A stretch of DNA of 64,000 nucleotides, taken from the NCBI RefSeq assembly GCF_036245865.1, contig NZ_BTTW01000002.1:930001-994000 (forward strand). Direction: 5' to 3'. Positions within the stretch are counted from its first letter, which is position 1, and every line of letters begins with the position of its first letter. Position numbers and translations under genes: made by a program. Shown piece by piece: positions 23,504 to 32,009 of the stretch. Under the pieces are notes generated by a model. The model was not told the origin of the DNA. It made no database searches and saw nothing but the letters and a program-made list of their open reading frames with translations. The stretch comes from Corallococcus caeni (GTDB lineage: Bacteria > Myxococcota > Myxococcia > Myxococcales > Myxococcaceae).

Positions 23504-24601
23504 TCAGCGAAACGCCGGCGCGGGGCTGGTGATGCCCAGCGTCGTGCGCAGGGTGGGGGACACGCCCCGGAACGAGCGGCCGTCCGGCGTCATCCGGTAC
23601 GCGGCGATCCACTCTTCGGCCACCGGGCCCAGCGGCATCACCTCCGTCTGGAAGTCCTTGAAGTCGCGCGTCTTGAACGGGTTGTCCGCGATGAAGTTGA
23701 GCAACAGACGCCCCGCGTCCGCCATCTTCGAGCGCTGGGAGATCTCCCCCGTGCCGCCCAGGTAGCGCTGCGACACCACTTCAATCACGTCCCACTTGGT
23801 GTTCGCGTCGAAGGCCTTCTTGATGTCCGGCGTCTCCAGCGCGTCGAGGATGGTCTTGAGGTACTCGCCCACCTCCACCGTGAGCGCCAGGATGTTGCCG
23901 TAGGTGGCGCGGTCGATCTGCCAGCGGATGTCCGTGCCCAGGCGCTGGATGGTGGCCTGGCTCGCGAAGGGCCGCTCGTTCAGGTGCTGCGAGCCGCGGA
24001 TGACCTCGCCAATCAGCAGGTCGCGGAAGTACTGCGCGATGGCGGACACGAAGGCGACGAACTCGCGGTGGAAGTTGTTGAACATCACCGCGCCCGCCGG
24101 CGCCGCCAGGCTCCCGTAGTTGAACGCGCGCCGGTACGCGAGCTGCCGGTCGCGCGGCTTGTAGCGCAGCGGCTGGTGCTTCTCCATGAGGTACAGCGCG
24201 CGCGCGCCGGGGCCCCGTTGGATGCGCATGCGCCCGTCGTGGAAGAGGCGCAGGAGCGCGCCCGCCACCTGGAACACCTTCATCCGTTCGTGCTGGTAGA
24301 TGTAATAGAGCTCCGCGGTCGCGTGGAGCTGCGTCTCGATGACGGACTCGTCGAAGTCCTGGACGAGCAGCGGCCGGCTGATGGAGTCGAAGGAGGGCGC
24401 TCCGTCCTTGCCCAACCCCATCAGGTCCGAGAAGAGCGACGCCGTAGCCCCGTTGGAGGCGCTGGCGAGCAGCTCCTCCTCGCGCAGCGCGAGCTGCTTC
24501 TGCAGCTCCGTGCGCTGCTCATCCGACGTGACGTTGGCGAGGACTTCCCGCTTCCACTGCGAGAAGAGACGCTGAAGGGCTTCTGCCGTACCGATGCTCA
24601 T
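23504..24601 (-). CDS. Unknown soluble protein of the six-gene block
   Basis: 365 residues, no signal peptide, no membrane helix, no family I recognise. It is mostly alpha-helical with many Gln, Arg, Phe and Tyr residues. Notable segments are an aromatic helix LHATAELYYIYQHERMK (about 93-109) and DIRWQIDRATYGNILALTVE (about 228-247). The product is well-behaved and hydrophilic, unlike a shadow frame. It lies 59 bp after the 663-residue protein and 15 bp before DUF4438. The overall style suggests a structural or scaffold protein; this is only an impression. Confidence 0.75.
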   Translation of the reverse strand: MSIGTAEALQRLFSQWKREVLANVTSDEQRTELQKQLALREEELLASASNGATASLFSDLMGLGKDGAPSFDSISRPLLVQDFDESVIETQLHATAELYYIYQHERMKVFQVAGALLRLFHDGRMRIQRGPGARALYLMEKHQPLRYKPRDRQLAYRRAFNYGSLAAPAGAVMFNNFHREFVAFVSAIAQYFRDLLIGEVIRGSQHLNERPFASQATIQRLGTDIRWQIDRATYGNILALTVEVGEYLKTILDALETPDIKKAFDANTKWDVIEVVSQRYLGGTGEISQRSKMADAGRLLLNFIADNPFKTRDFKDFQTEVMPLGPVAEEWIAAYRMTPDGRSFRGVSPTLRTTLGITSPAPAFR

Positions 24602-24660
24602 GGCATGCCACCTGGGTCAATGACGTTGAGGGAAAGGGTTTCAGGCCTTCGCGTGGGTGC

Positions 24661-26652
24661 TCACGGCTTGCGCGGATGGCGGACGTGGCGGCGCGTGTGG
24701 CCTCCCGCCTTGGAGTACCCGTTGACCGGCGTGGGCGGGCCATCCGCGCCGCGGCGCTCCTTGCCGGCGATGATGTGCTCCACGGCCTTGAGCTGCTCGG
24801 AGAACGCCTGCTTCAGCTGCCGGCCCAGCTCCTGCGCCTGGTCGTCCAACTGCTGCTTCACGTCCGTCATGATGCGCGCCCGGCTCTGCTCGATGCGCGA
24901 GGCCACGTCGTCCAGGCTGGCCCCGGTGCCTGGCGCCGCGGAGGGCGACGCTTCCGGGGGCTCCACGGGCCTGGCTTCCCGTGGGTACTCCGTGGCCTCC
25001 GGGTTGATGATGCGCGGCTCCAGGTCCTTCTCGATGCGGTCCAGCGAGACGCGCATCGGCGGCGGCACCGTGAACGGCTCGCCGGTGTTGCAGTGCGCGC
25101 CCTGCGGGAAGCCGTACTTGTGGTTGCGGTCGTCTTCAATCTCCTCCGCCTGGCCCGGCGCCTCCTGGGTCAGGGTCTTCGCCAGCTCCAGCGAGTCCTC
25201 CTCCAGGCCGCACTGCTCGCGGAGGAACGCGGGGTTCACGTTGAAGACGTCCACGTTCTCATCCAGTTGCTCCAGCATCTCCGAGTGGAAGTCCACGCGG
25301 TTGCCGCCCGGCACGACGGCTTCGTCGTAGTCCAGCAGGAACAGGTCGATGATCCGGTCGATGTGGTAGAGCTTGCGGTCCAGCCGGGCCAGCTCCTTCC
25401 AGAACTCCACCGACGTGGACGGGTCCATCAAGAGGTCCTCGATGGCCTCCTGGACGTCATTGCGCTCGCGGAACTTGTCGTTGAGCTCCTGCTCCTTGCC
25501 CGTCAGGTCCCGGAAGGTCAGCGGGGTGGGGAGCACCAGGTTGAGCAGCCGCGCGCCGGCGTTGGGCCGGTCGAACGCGTCGATGAAGAGCGTGAGCGCT
25601 TCGGTGAAGGCGGCCAGGGGCGCGGAGGCTCCCTGGACCTTCGCGTTCAACGCGACGCCCCGCGCGCCGGAGTTGGAGAAGCGGGTGTCGGAGGTGTCCA
25701 GCAGCGTGCCGGCCACGTCCCGCAGGCGCCGCAGCTGGATGAGCTCCACGGGCACCGCGGACGCGATGCCGCGCAGGTCATCCGACTGCCGGGGCGCGTT
25801 GTTCAGGAGCACGTCCAGCAGCCGCGACATGGCGTCCGGCCGGACGATGGCGCGCAGGTCGGATTGCCCCCGCGCGCGGAGCTGCTCCAGCAGCTTGCCG
25901 TAGGACGCCTGGCCGTCACCCCAGTCGTCGTAGCCCTCCTGGAGGGTCGTGGCGGTCAGCTGCTCCAGGGAGTTGATGAGCGCTTCGCGCCGCTGGCGCA
26001 GGTCCTGGAGCGCGACCTGGAACACCGTGCCGCCCTTGTCGAAGCCCGCGCGGAAGAGGGCCTCTCCGGCGAGGATGCGCAGCAGCGTGGCGTTGCCGTC
26101 GATGGACGCCGCGAGCCGGCCGAACTCCTGGCTTACCCCGGGGTTGATCATTCCCACCAGCCGCGCCACGCGCGCGCAGTCCCCCAGCTTGCGCACGGAA
26201 TAGAAGGCCCGGTCGCGCGACACGGGGTCTACCGCCAGGTTCGCCGCGGCTTCGCCCTCGTCCACCTCCGCGAGGATGGAGTCGCGCCAGCCGCACACCG
26301 GCTCCTTGAAGTCGCGGTTGGAGGCCAGGTTCACCGCGATGTCCAGGTCGTCCGCCAGCGCCTTGCGCTCCTGGCGGAACCGCCGCTGGCCCGGCGAGTC
26401 CAGCGTGCCGGTCATCAGGGCCATGGCCGGTTCGGGCGTGGCCTGGACGCGGATGGGCTGGCCGCTGCTCTCATCGTCCAGGCGCGCGGCCGTGGTCGGG
26501 TAGAGCTTGCGCAGCGCGTACACTACCGCCTTGGGGTCACGCGCGTCGGACACCCCCAGCTGACGGCGCAGGAACTCGTCGAACTTCGACTTCGCGCTCG
26601 AGGTCAGCGCCATGGATGCCGCGGGGCTCTTGCCCTTCATGTTCTCGTACAT
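24661..26652 (-). CDS. Unknown 663-residue soluble protein of the six-gene block
   Basis: Start ATG at 26652 with GGGAGG just upstream. There is no signal peptide, membrane helix or recognised domain. Residues 1-500 look helical and globular. About 515-600 is Pro/Glu/Asp-rich and probably flexible. About 600-640 is a coiled-coil segment (SRIEQSRARIMTDVKQQLDD) and the last 25 residues are basic, with His/Arg (GGHTRRHVRHPRKP). The gene lies 21 bp after the HEIGH protein. The coiled coil and basic tail could bind the acidic repeats of the two partner proteins; that is speculation. Confidence 0.75.
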   Translation of the reverse strand: MYENMKGKSPAASMALTSSAKSKFDEFLRRQLGVSDARDPKAVVYALRKLYPTTAARLDDESSGQPIRVQATPEPAMALMTGTLDSPGQRRFRQERKALADDLDIAVNLASNRDFKEPVCGWRDSILAEVDEGEAAANLAVDPVSRDRAFYSVRKLGDCARVARLVGMINPGVSQEFGRLAASIDGNATLLRILAGEALFRAGFDKGGTVFQVALQDLRQRREALINSLEQLTATTLQEGYDDWGDGQASYGKLLEQLRARGQSDLRAIVRPDAMSRLLDVLLNNAPRQSDDLRGIASAVPVELIQLRRLRDVAGTLLDTSDTRFSNSGARGVALNAKVQGASAPLAAFTEALTLFIDAFDRPNAGARLLNLVLPTPLTFRDLTGKEQELNDKFRERNDVQEAIEDLLMDPSTSVEFWKELARLDRKLYHIDRIIDLFLLDYDEAVVPGGNRVDFHSEMLEQLDENVDVFNVNPAFLREQCGLEEDSLELAKTLTQEAPGQAEEIEDDRNHKYGFPQGAHCNTGEPFTVPPPMRVSLDRIEKDLEPRIINPEATEYPREARPVEPPEASPSAAPGTGASLDDVASRIEQSRARIMTDVKQQLDDQAQELGRQLKQAFSEQLKAVEHIIAGKERRGADGPPTPVNGYSKAGGHTRRHVRHPRKP

Positions 26653-26673
26653 CGTCCCTCCCTTGAGGTCCTG

Positions 26674-27978
26674 TCATGCGGCCAGGGTGACGCCCACGGC
26701 TGGCATCCGCGCGCTCCGCGAGCCAAGCCTCACCAGATGATTGAGCACCGTCCGAGAGATGCGCTCGGGCGGGGCCAGCCTCCGTTCGAGCGCCTCGCGG
26801 CTGGCGCTCACCACGTAGCGCGGCGGCAGTCCCGGCGGGATGTGCCCCCGCGCCAGGGACTCCGCGGCCCGTTCGATGCGCTCCTGATCCGACGGCCAGA
26901 AGGGCACCACGTCCACCAGCGCGCGCTGCGCCAGGCCCCGCCGGGGCTGGAAGGCAATCTCATCCACCACGTGGGGGATGAGCCTGGGCGCCGTGGCCAG
27001 CAGCATCCGCGGGATGCGGGCGAAGGGCAGCCGCGAGCGGTAAAGCCGGTTCCAGTTGCCGCACACCTCATGGGCCTGACGCTGGAAGCCCATGCGCCGG
27101 AGCATCTCCGCCTGGATGAACACCCGCAGGAACGGCGTGGGGTGCGCGCTGAGCGGGTGGAACGTCAGCACCCGCGACGGCGGGTACGCGAGGAAGTCCT
27201 TCATCGAGTGCACCGACGCGGGGCCCCCGAGCAGGCACGCCATGAGGTCCGCGAAGATCTCCTTGTGCCAGCGGCCCCACAGGCGCGTGAGCCACGGGTT
27301 GCCCGTGGCGTGCAGCACCCGCCGCTGGAGGGCGACTTCCGTCTCCTGCCAGATGCCCAGGTCCGCCTGCAGGTTGTGGCCGATTTCATGGAGGATGACC
27401 CCCATGCCCCACGGCGCCTCCACGCGCTCGTAGGGCACGCGGATGAGCGGGAAGGGGTTGCGCTCCCCGAGCAGCCGGCGGAGCAGCACGCCGCGCCGGA
27501 AGGTGGCCGGGGAGAAGCCGTGCTCCAGGTAGGTGAGCGGCTTGAGCATGGGGCCTTGCAGCAGCCCCGGCGCGGCCTTCCTCACGGCCTGGAAGCAGTC
27601 CACCGCGATGGCGTCGCAGGCCGCCAGGGCCGGCGCGAACCGCGTGCCGCGCTGGCTGAAGACGTCGAAGAAGAGGCCGTAGGCGCGGCGGGCGCGGTCG
27701 ATTTCGCGCTCCAGCAGCGCGTTGCGCTCCAGCACCTCATGGGGCTTGAGCGGCGCGCCGTGGAGCCGGCCGTTCAGCCGCTCCAGGGCGCGGCGCACGT
27801 CGCGGTCAATCTCCATGAGCCGCGCGTTCGCCGCGGCGAAGTGCGCGGTGGAGGGGGCATAGGGGACGTCCCGGGGCCGGATGCCCACGTCCTGCGGAGT
27901 GAGGCGCGACAGCCGCCCCGCCCGGAACGTGATGCTCTGGACCTTGGCCCGCAGGAACCGCTGAAGCGCGTCCGCCAT
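26674..27978 (-). CDS. Zinc-metallopeptidase-like protein (HEIGH motif)
   Basis: 434 residues from the ATG at 27978, which has GGAGG 6 bases upstream; a GTG at 28005 would add nine residues. The gluzincin-like signature HEIGH is at 197-201 and a second acidic helix EIFADL begins at Glu240, the spacing and form (E-x3-D) of a third zinc ligand. There is no signal peptide. An Arg-rich N-terminal 100 residues and a C-terminal half without known domain flank the centre. I cannot place it in a named peptidase family. It is the third gene of the block, 37 bp after the acidic-repeat protein. Confidence 0.75.
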   Translation of the reverse strand: MADALQRFLRAKVQSITFRAGRLSRLTPQDVGIRPRDVPYAPSTAHFAAANARLMEIDRDVRRALERLNGRLHGAPLKPHEVLERNALLEREIDRARRAYGLFFDVFSQRGTRFAPALAACDAIAVDCFQAVRKAAPGLLQGPMLKPLTYLEHGFSPATFRRGVLLRRLLGERNPFPLIRVPYERVEAPWGMGVILHEIGHNLQADLGIWQETEVALQRRVLHATGNPWLTRLWGRWHKEIFADLMACLLGGPASVHSMKDFLAYPPSRVLTFHPLSAHPTPFLRVFIQAEMLRRMGFQRQAHEVCGNWNRLYRSRLPFARIPRMLLATAPRLIPHVVDEIAFQPRRGLAQRALVDVVPFWPSDQERIERAAESLARGHIPPGLPPRYVVSASREALERRLAPPERISRTVLNHLVRLGSRSARMPAVGVTLAA

Positions 27979-28015
27979 TGCCCGCCTCCCCCTCTTTCCG
28001 CTCACGCCACCTGGC

Positions 28016-29086
28016 TCACCGCACGACGATGCGCACCGGCCCCCGGAGCGTGACGGTCCGCAACCGGCGAAGGCCGGGGCCTCCCATCATGGGGTTCAGC
28101 CGGCCGCGCTGACCGGGCCGGCGCAGGCCCGCGCGCGCCCGCAGTTGCCGCACGCCCGCGAGCGGCCGGGCCAGGCGGCGCACCACTTGGGGGCTGGAGA
28201 CGACGCGCCCGCCGATGCGGCGGAGCATCCGCGGCACGGCCTGGGGGCTCGCGCCCTGCTGGCGCACCAGCCGGGTCACCTGACGCACCACGCGCGTCAC
28301 CGCCGGCAGGGCCCTCGGGCCGTAGCGCTGGCTGATGCGCGAGGCGAGCTGCGTCGTCATCTGCCCCACCGCCCGTCCCAGCGCCCGGGCCTGCTGGGGG
28401 TTCTGCCGGCGGCGCGCGGGGGACATCGTGTTGCGCACCACGTGCCGCGCCGCGAGCCCGCCCAGCACGCGGTTGAAGGCGTCCAGGTCCTCTTCACCGG
28501 CGTAGTCCCCGGCGGCGTCCGCGAAGGCGTCCATGGCGTCCGCGCGCAGCAGCCCGCCGAGGGTGCGGCCAACCTCCTGGCCCGCGATGCCGCCCAGCCG
28601 GGGCGCGGCCTGGCGGATGAGCCGCATGGCGATGGGCATGGCCCGCCGGCGGATGCGCTGGAAGGTGGGCCCGGCCACGGAGGCCAGCCGGCGCGCGCCA
28701 GCCCTCAGGCGGCGGAGGAACTCCTCCTCGTCCTGGGCGTCCATCGCGTCGGCGAAGGTGTCCTCCAGGGCGGTGGGGCTTTCCGCCTCGAAGCCCTCGG
28801 CCTCGAAGCCCTCCTCCATGCCCTCGGCCTCGAAGCCTTCGGCCTCGAAGCCCTCCTCCATGCCCTCGGCCTCGAAGCCCTCGCCCTCGAAGCCTTCTTC
28901 CATGCCCTCGGCCTCGAAGCCCTCGCCCTCGAAGCCCTCCTCCATGCCCTCGGCCTCGAAGCCCTCGCCCTCGAAGCCCTCGGCCTCGAAGCCTTCGTCC
29001 TCGAAGCCCTCCTCGCCCTCTGCCAGCAGGTCGGACATCTCATCGCCCTGGCTCGAAAACTCCTCCTCGAAAGGCTGCGGTTGCAT
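28016..29086 (-). CDS. Bipartite acidic-repeat/Arg-rich protein B
   Basis: 356 residues from the ATG at 29086, which has AAGGAGGAG upstream; the open frame reaches 29116. Residues 1-120 are extremely acidic, with 14-residue repeats of the type GFEGEGFEAEGMEE (37-103). After MDAQDEEEFL (115-124) the protein switches to Arg/Ala/Gly-rich amphipathic or hydrophobic segments (125-200), an acidic insert, and a strongly basic tail to 356. The gene upstream (29225) encodes a paralogue with the same plan. No family recognised. The charge layout suggests self-association or masking of a membrane- or polyanion-binding region. Confidence 0.75.
   Translation of the reverse strand: MQPQPFEEEFSSQGDEMSDLLAEGEEGFEDEGFEAEGFEGEGFEAEGMEEGFEGEGFEAEGMEEGFEGEGFEAEGMEEGFEAEGFEAEGMEEGFEAEGFEAESPTALEDTFADAMDAQDEEEFLRRLRAGARRLASVAGPTFQRIRRRAMPIAMRLIRQAAPRLGGIAGQEVGRTLGGLLRADAMDAFADAAGDYAGEEDLDAFNRVLGGLAARHVVRNTMSPARRRQNPQQARALGRAVGQMTTQLASRISQRYGPRALPAVTRVVRQVTRLVRQQGASPQAVPRMLRRIGGRVVSSPQVVRRLARPLAGVRQLRARAGLRRPGQRGRLNPMMGGPGLRRLRTVTLRGPVRIVVR
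28778..28978 (-). repeat. 42-bp coding repeats (acidic Phe/Glu motif)
   Basis: Nearly five in-frame copies of a 14-codon unit encoding GFE(G/A)EGFEAEGMEE, made of smaller 15-bp steps. Nucleotide identity between units is very high, so copy number probably varies between strains. Confidence 0.85.
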
Positions 29087-29224
29087 GGGTACTCCTCCTT
29101 GTCCTGAAGACTTCATGAGTGGATGGGCCCGGGCGCGGCGGACGCTCGGCGACGGAGGCGTCGTGAGCGGGGAGGTCCGGGCATGGCGAACGCGCGCTGT
29201 CGGCGACGCCGGGAAGGGCCGGGC

Positions 29225-30409
29225 CTAGGCGCGGCGGGCGGCCGCGATGCTGACGGCGGCGACGGGGATGCGGCGCAGCACCTGCCGCCGCGCATGCACC
29301 CGCTGCGCCGCCACGCGCGGCGGGATGACGCCCAACGTGGGCATCCGCGCCGCGCGCGTGAGCACCCGGCGGCCCGCGCCCTGCACGACCCGGGGCAGGG
29401 CCCCGATGGCGCCGCCCGGGCCGCGCAGGCGCAGGTTCCCCGCCGCCAGCCGGGCGATGAGGCGCATCAGCCGCAGCCGCCGGCCCGGGGTGCCCGGCAC
29501 CTGCAGGGCGAGCCGCATCAGGTGCTGCTCCAGGCCGCGCGTGCGCGAGCGCAGGACGCCCTGGGCGGCGGCCCCGAGCGCGTGGCTCACGGGCACCGCC
29601 TGCCGGCTCACCACCCGCGCCGCGAGCCCCGCGCCCAGCGGCAGGGCGACGGCGGGCGGCACCTGCCGCGCATCCGCCATGTCCGCGAGCGCATCCAGCG
29701 ACGCGTCGTCGTCCGCGCCGTCGCCGCGCAGGAGGGAGGAGGCGATGCGCCCGCCCACGCCGGGGACCAGGCCCCCCACCGCGCCCGCGAGCGCGCCGCG
29801 CAGCCCCTGTCCCCGCAGCAGCCCCTGCGCCGCGCCAATGCCCGCCGCGACGACCCGCCCCCACGGCCCCGCGAGCCCCGCCACGCGCTGGACCACCGGC
29901 AGCGCGCGCGCGAGCAGCGGCCCCGCGCGGCGCAGCGCCGCGCCCCCGAGCTTGCCCACCCGCCGCACGCCCCGGGCGACGCCGCGCGCGGCGCTGCGCA
30001 CGCGCCGGGCGATGCCGCCGAGGAACGCCTCCGCGTCATCCGCGTCCATGGACTCCAGGACGAAGGGGTTGAGCGCCCGCGCCAGCGTCACCGCGGCGGG
30101 ACCGGACACGAGGCGGTTGCTGGGCGCCGGAACGTACAGACCGCTGGCCAGGTCCTGCTCGAACCCGTCGAAGCCGTCCTCCTCCAGGAAGGCGTCCTCC
30201 GCCTCGGCCTCGGCGAACAGCTCCTCGAAGCCGTCGTCCTCGAAGCCCTCGGCCCCGAAGGGGTCGTCCTCGAAGCCCTCGGCCTCGAAGGCCTCCAGGT
30301 CGCTGAACTCGTCCGCCAGCGCCTCCAACTCCTGGAGGGCATCCGCGCCCTCCCAGGGGTCCATGGCGTCGAGGGACTCCACATCGGACAGGAACTCAGC
30401 GCTGGTCAT
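29225..30409 (-). CDS. Bipartite acidic/Arg-rich protein A, first gene of the six-gene block
   Basis: 394 residues from the ATG at 30409 with GAGGGGGA upstream. Residues 1-90 are acidic with FEAEGFEDD and FGAEGFEDDGFEE motifs. MDADDAEAFL at 121-130 parallels MDAQDEEEFL of protein B. Then come Arg-rich helices (about 131-165), a long Gly/Ala-rich hydrophobic stretch (AAGIGAAQGLL, GALAGAVGGLVPGVGG) that could insert into membrane as a hairpin, a second acidic patch and an Arg-rich C-terminus. No family recognised. The 138-bp gap to gene B holds no obvious terminator. The operon promoter should lie in 30410-30500. Confidence 0.75.
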   Translation of the reverse strand: MTSAEFLSDVESLDAMDPWEGADALQELEALADEFSDLEAFEAEGFEDDPFGAEGFEDDGFEELFAEAEAEDAFLEEDGFDGFEQDLASGLYVPAPSNRLVSGPAAVTLARALNPFVLESMDADDAEAFLGGIARRVRSAARGVARGVRRVGKLGGAALRRAGPLLARALPVVQRVAGLAGPWGRVVAAGIGAAQGLLRGQGLRGALAGAVGGLVPGVGGRIASSLLRGDGADDDASLDALADMADARQVPPAVALPLGAGLAARVVSRQAVPVSHALGAAAQGVLRSRTRGLEQHLMRLALQVPGTPGRRLRLMRLIARLAAGNLRLRGPGGAIGALPRVVQGAGRRVLTRAARMPTLGVIPPRVAAQRVHARRQVLRRIPVAAVSIAAARRA

Positions 30410-30500
30410 CGCTTCCCCCTCGCATCGCGAGACATCCACCCCTTCACGGGCCCCAAGTTGGAGAAGGCACGCGAGGAGTGGCAGTCACTCGTTTGAGCTA

Positions 30501-30529
30501 GTGCTGGCGGAAGGCGCGCACGCCAGCAC
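30501..30529 (-). terminator. Hairpin after secreted lipoprotein gene
   Basis: GTGCTGGCG (30501-30509) and CGCCAGCAC (30521-30529) form a perfect 9-bp stem with an 11-base loop. It lies past the stop of the minus-strand lipoprotein gene and before the promoter region of the six-gene block, separating the two units. Confidence 0.55.
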
Positions 30530-30564
30530 CCGGGAAGCGACGACGCGGGACCTGCTTCAGCGGC

Positions 30565-31875
30565 TCAGGGCTTCACGCACGCGGCCTGGCCGCCCGCGTC
30601 CTTGTAGGCCTTCACGCGCTTCACCAGGTTGCCGCCATCCGTCTCCGGCGTGGTCTGCTCGTAGTTGCCCGCGCCGAAGAGCATGCCCACGCCGCCCGCG
30701 GCGGCCACTTCGCCCGGGTGGGTGAGGAAGTAGTCCACGCGGTTGTCGCGCCACTTCTGCTTGCTGTTGGGCAGGGCCATGTTGCCCACCGGCAGCTGCC
30801 ACCAGATGTGCGGCTTGTTCAGCCGCGTGGACACGGCCTTCGCCCAGGTGAAGGCCTGGTGGAAGTGCGGCAGCTTGCGGTTCTCCGGATCCCACCAGAC
30901 CGCGTTGCCCGTCGTCTCCTGGTACCAGCCCGCGTCGCGGTCGGACGCCTCCACCGTGACGAAGTCCGTGTCGCCCGCGCCCACGGACAGCAGGAAGTCC
31001 GCGACCTTGTTCGCCTCGCCCGCCACGTCGAACGACGCGTCCGTGTTGCCGGACACGTCCGTCTTCGTCGCCCACGCGCTCGCGTGCAGGCCCACCTTCG
31101 CGTTGGGCGCGTACTTGCGCACCATGGCGATCATGCACCTGCCCAGGCCCGCGGCGTTGTTCTCCTGGGTGCCGCAGTCCGTGGAGTTCGCCGCCTTCAC
31201 CGCCACCGGCGTGGACTGCGCCCTGCCGTCGGACGGGAAGAACTGGAGATAGGCCCACATGTCCGGCTCGATCTGCAGCAGCACCTTCTCCTGGCCCACC
31301 TGCTTCAGCAGGAACCGCCAGTCCGCCAGGTACCGCCCCAGGAACGCGGCGTCGTTGAGCGCCTTCAGCTGCTCCTCGCCCTCGGTGTAGCCGCTGGCCT
31401 GGAACGCCTCGTAGTAGGTGATGAAGGGGAGCTGCCCGTTCGCCTGCGCGGACTTGATGAAGCCGCGCACGTAGTCGCCGGGCGGCTGCTGGACATCCTG
31501 CCAGCAGCCCCACCAGTTGCAGCCGCCGTTGGCGCACGACGTGCCGACGGACGTGCACCCGGACGTGCACGACTGGCACGCGTCCTTCGAGTCGAACACG
31601 CCCGCCGCGATGTAGAGGTAGCGCACGTCGAAGGGCGCCGCCTTCGCGGTGTCATCCTCCATCTGCGCGCCCACCATCACCGTGCTCTTGCCCAGCGTGC
31701 CCAGGAACTTCGCGCCCAGGCACTCCGAGCCGTCACCCGGCGTCACCCCGGGCCCATCCGTGCCCGGTCCGGGCTCCTCACCCGGCGAACTCGAATCCGA
31801 ACAGCCCGCCACGGCCAGCAGGCCCGCGGCGAGGAACGGCCAACACTTCCGACGAAACAGGGCAGGGGTCCGCAT
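30565..31875 (-). CDS. Secreted lipoprotein, glycosidase-like
   Basis: 436 residues from the ATG at 31875 (MRTPALFRRK). The lipobox LAVAGC puts lipidated Cys at 25, followed by a Ser/Pro/Gly-rich spacer. A Cys-rich insert lies near 95-123 with WWGCW. The body has segments of a TIM-barrel glycosidase type (LLQIEPDMWAYLQFF, VGLHASAWA, PHIWWQLPVGNM), with Glu and Asp in likely active-site positions. I cannot name a GH family. The open frame begins 24 codons earlier but these precede the signal peptide. It is divergent from the next lipoprotein gene. Confidence 0.75.
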   Translation of the reverse strand: MRTPALFRRKCWPFLAAGLLAVAGCSDSSSPGEEPGPGTDGPGVTPGDGSECLGAKFLGTLGKSTVMVGAQMEDDTAKAAPFDVRYLYIAAGVFDSKDACQSCTSGCTSVGTSCANGGCNWWGCWQDVQQPPGDYVRGFIKSAQANGQLPFITYYEAFQASGYTEGEEQLKALNDAAFLGRYLADWRFLLKQVGQEKVLLQIEPDMWAYLQFFPSDGRAQSTPVAVKAANSTDCGTQENNAAGLGRCMIAMVRKYAPNAKVGLHASAWATKTDVSGNTDASFDVAGEANKVADFLLSVGAGDTDFVTVEASDRDAGWYQETTGNAVWWDPENRKLPHFHQAFTWAKAVSTRLNKPHIWWQLPVGNMALPNSKQKWRDNRVDYFLTHPGEVAAAGGVGMLFGAGNYEQTTPETDGGNLVKRVKAYKDAGGQAACVKP

Positions 31876-32009
31876 GATGTCCAAAACTCTACTCCGGCCC
31901 TGTCCCCGCATGCCTCTCTCTCCTGAGAGGTTGTTCTCGCATTCCAAGGAAGTCTTGAGTCACGCTCGCCCCACCGGCGAACAGCCGGCCTTCCCCCGAG
32001 GTGTGCGTG

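Noticed and set aside
24676-28053. 1125-codon plus-strand open frame
   Set aside because: Antisense shadow of the six-gene block, rich in His/Arg/Gly/Leu and without domains. The minus-strand genes have Shine-Dalgarno sites and natural protein composition.
22508-30409. Extracellular contractile injection system or phage-tail locus
   Set aside because: No sheath, tube, baseplate, spike or AAA gene is present in or near the block.
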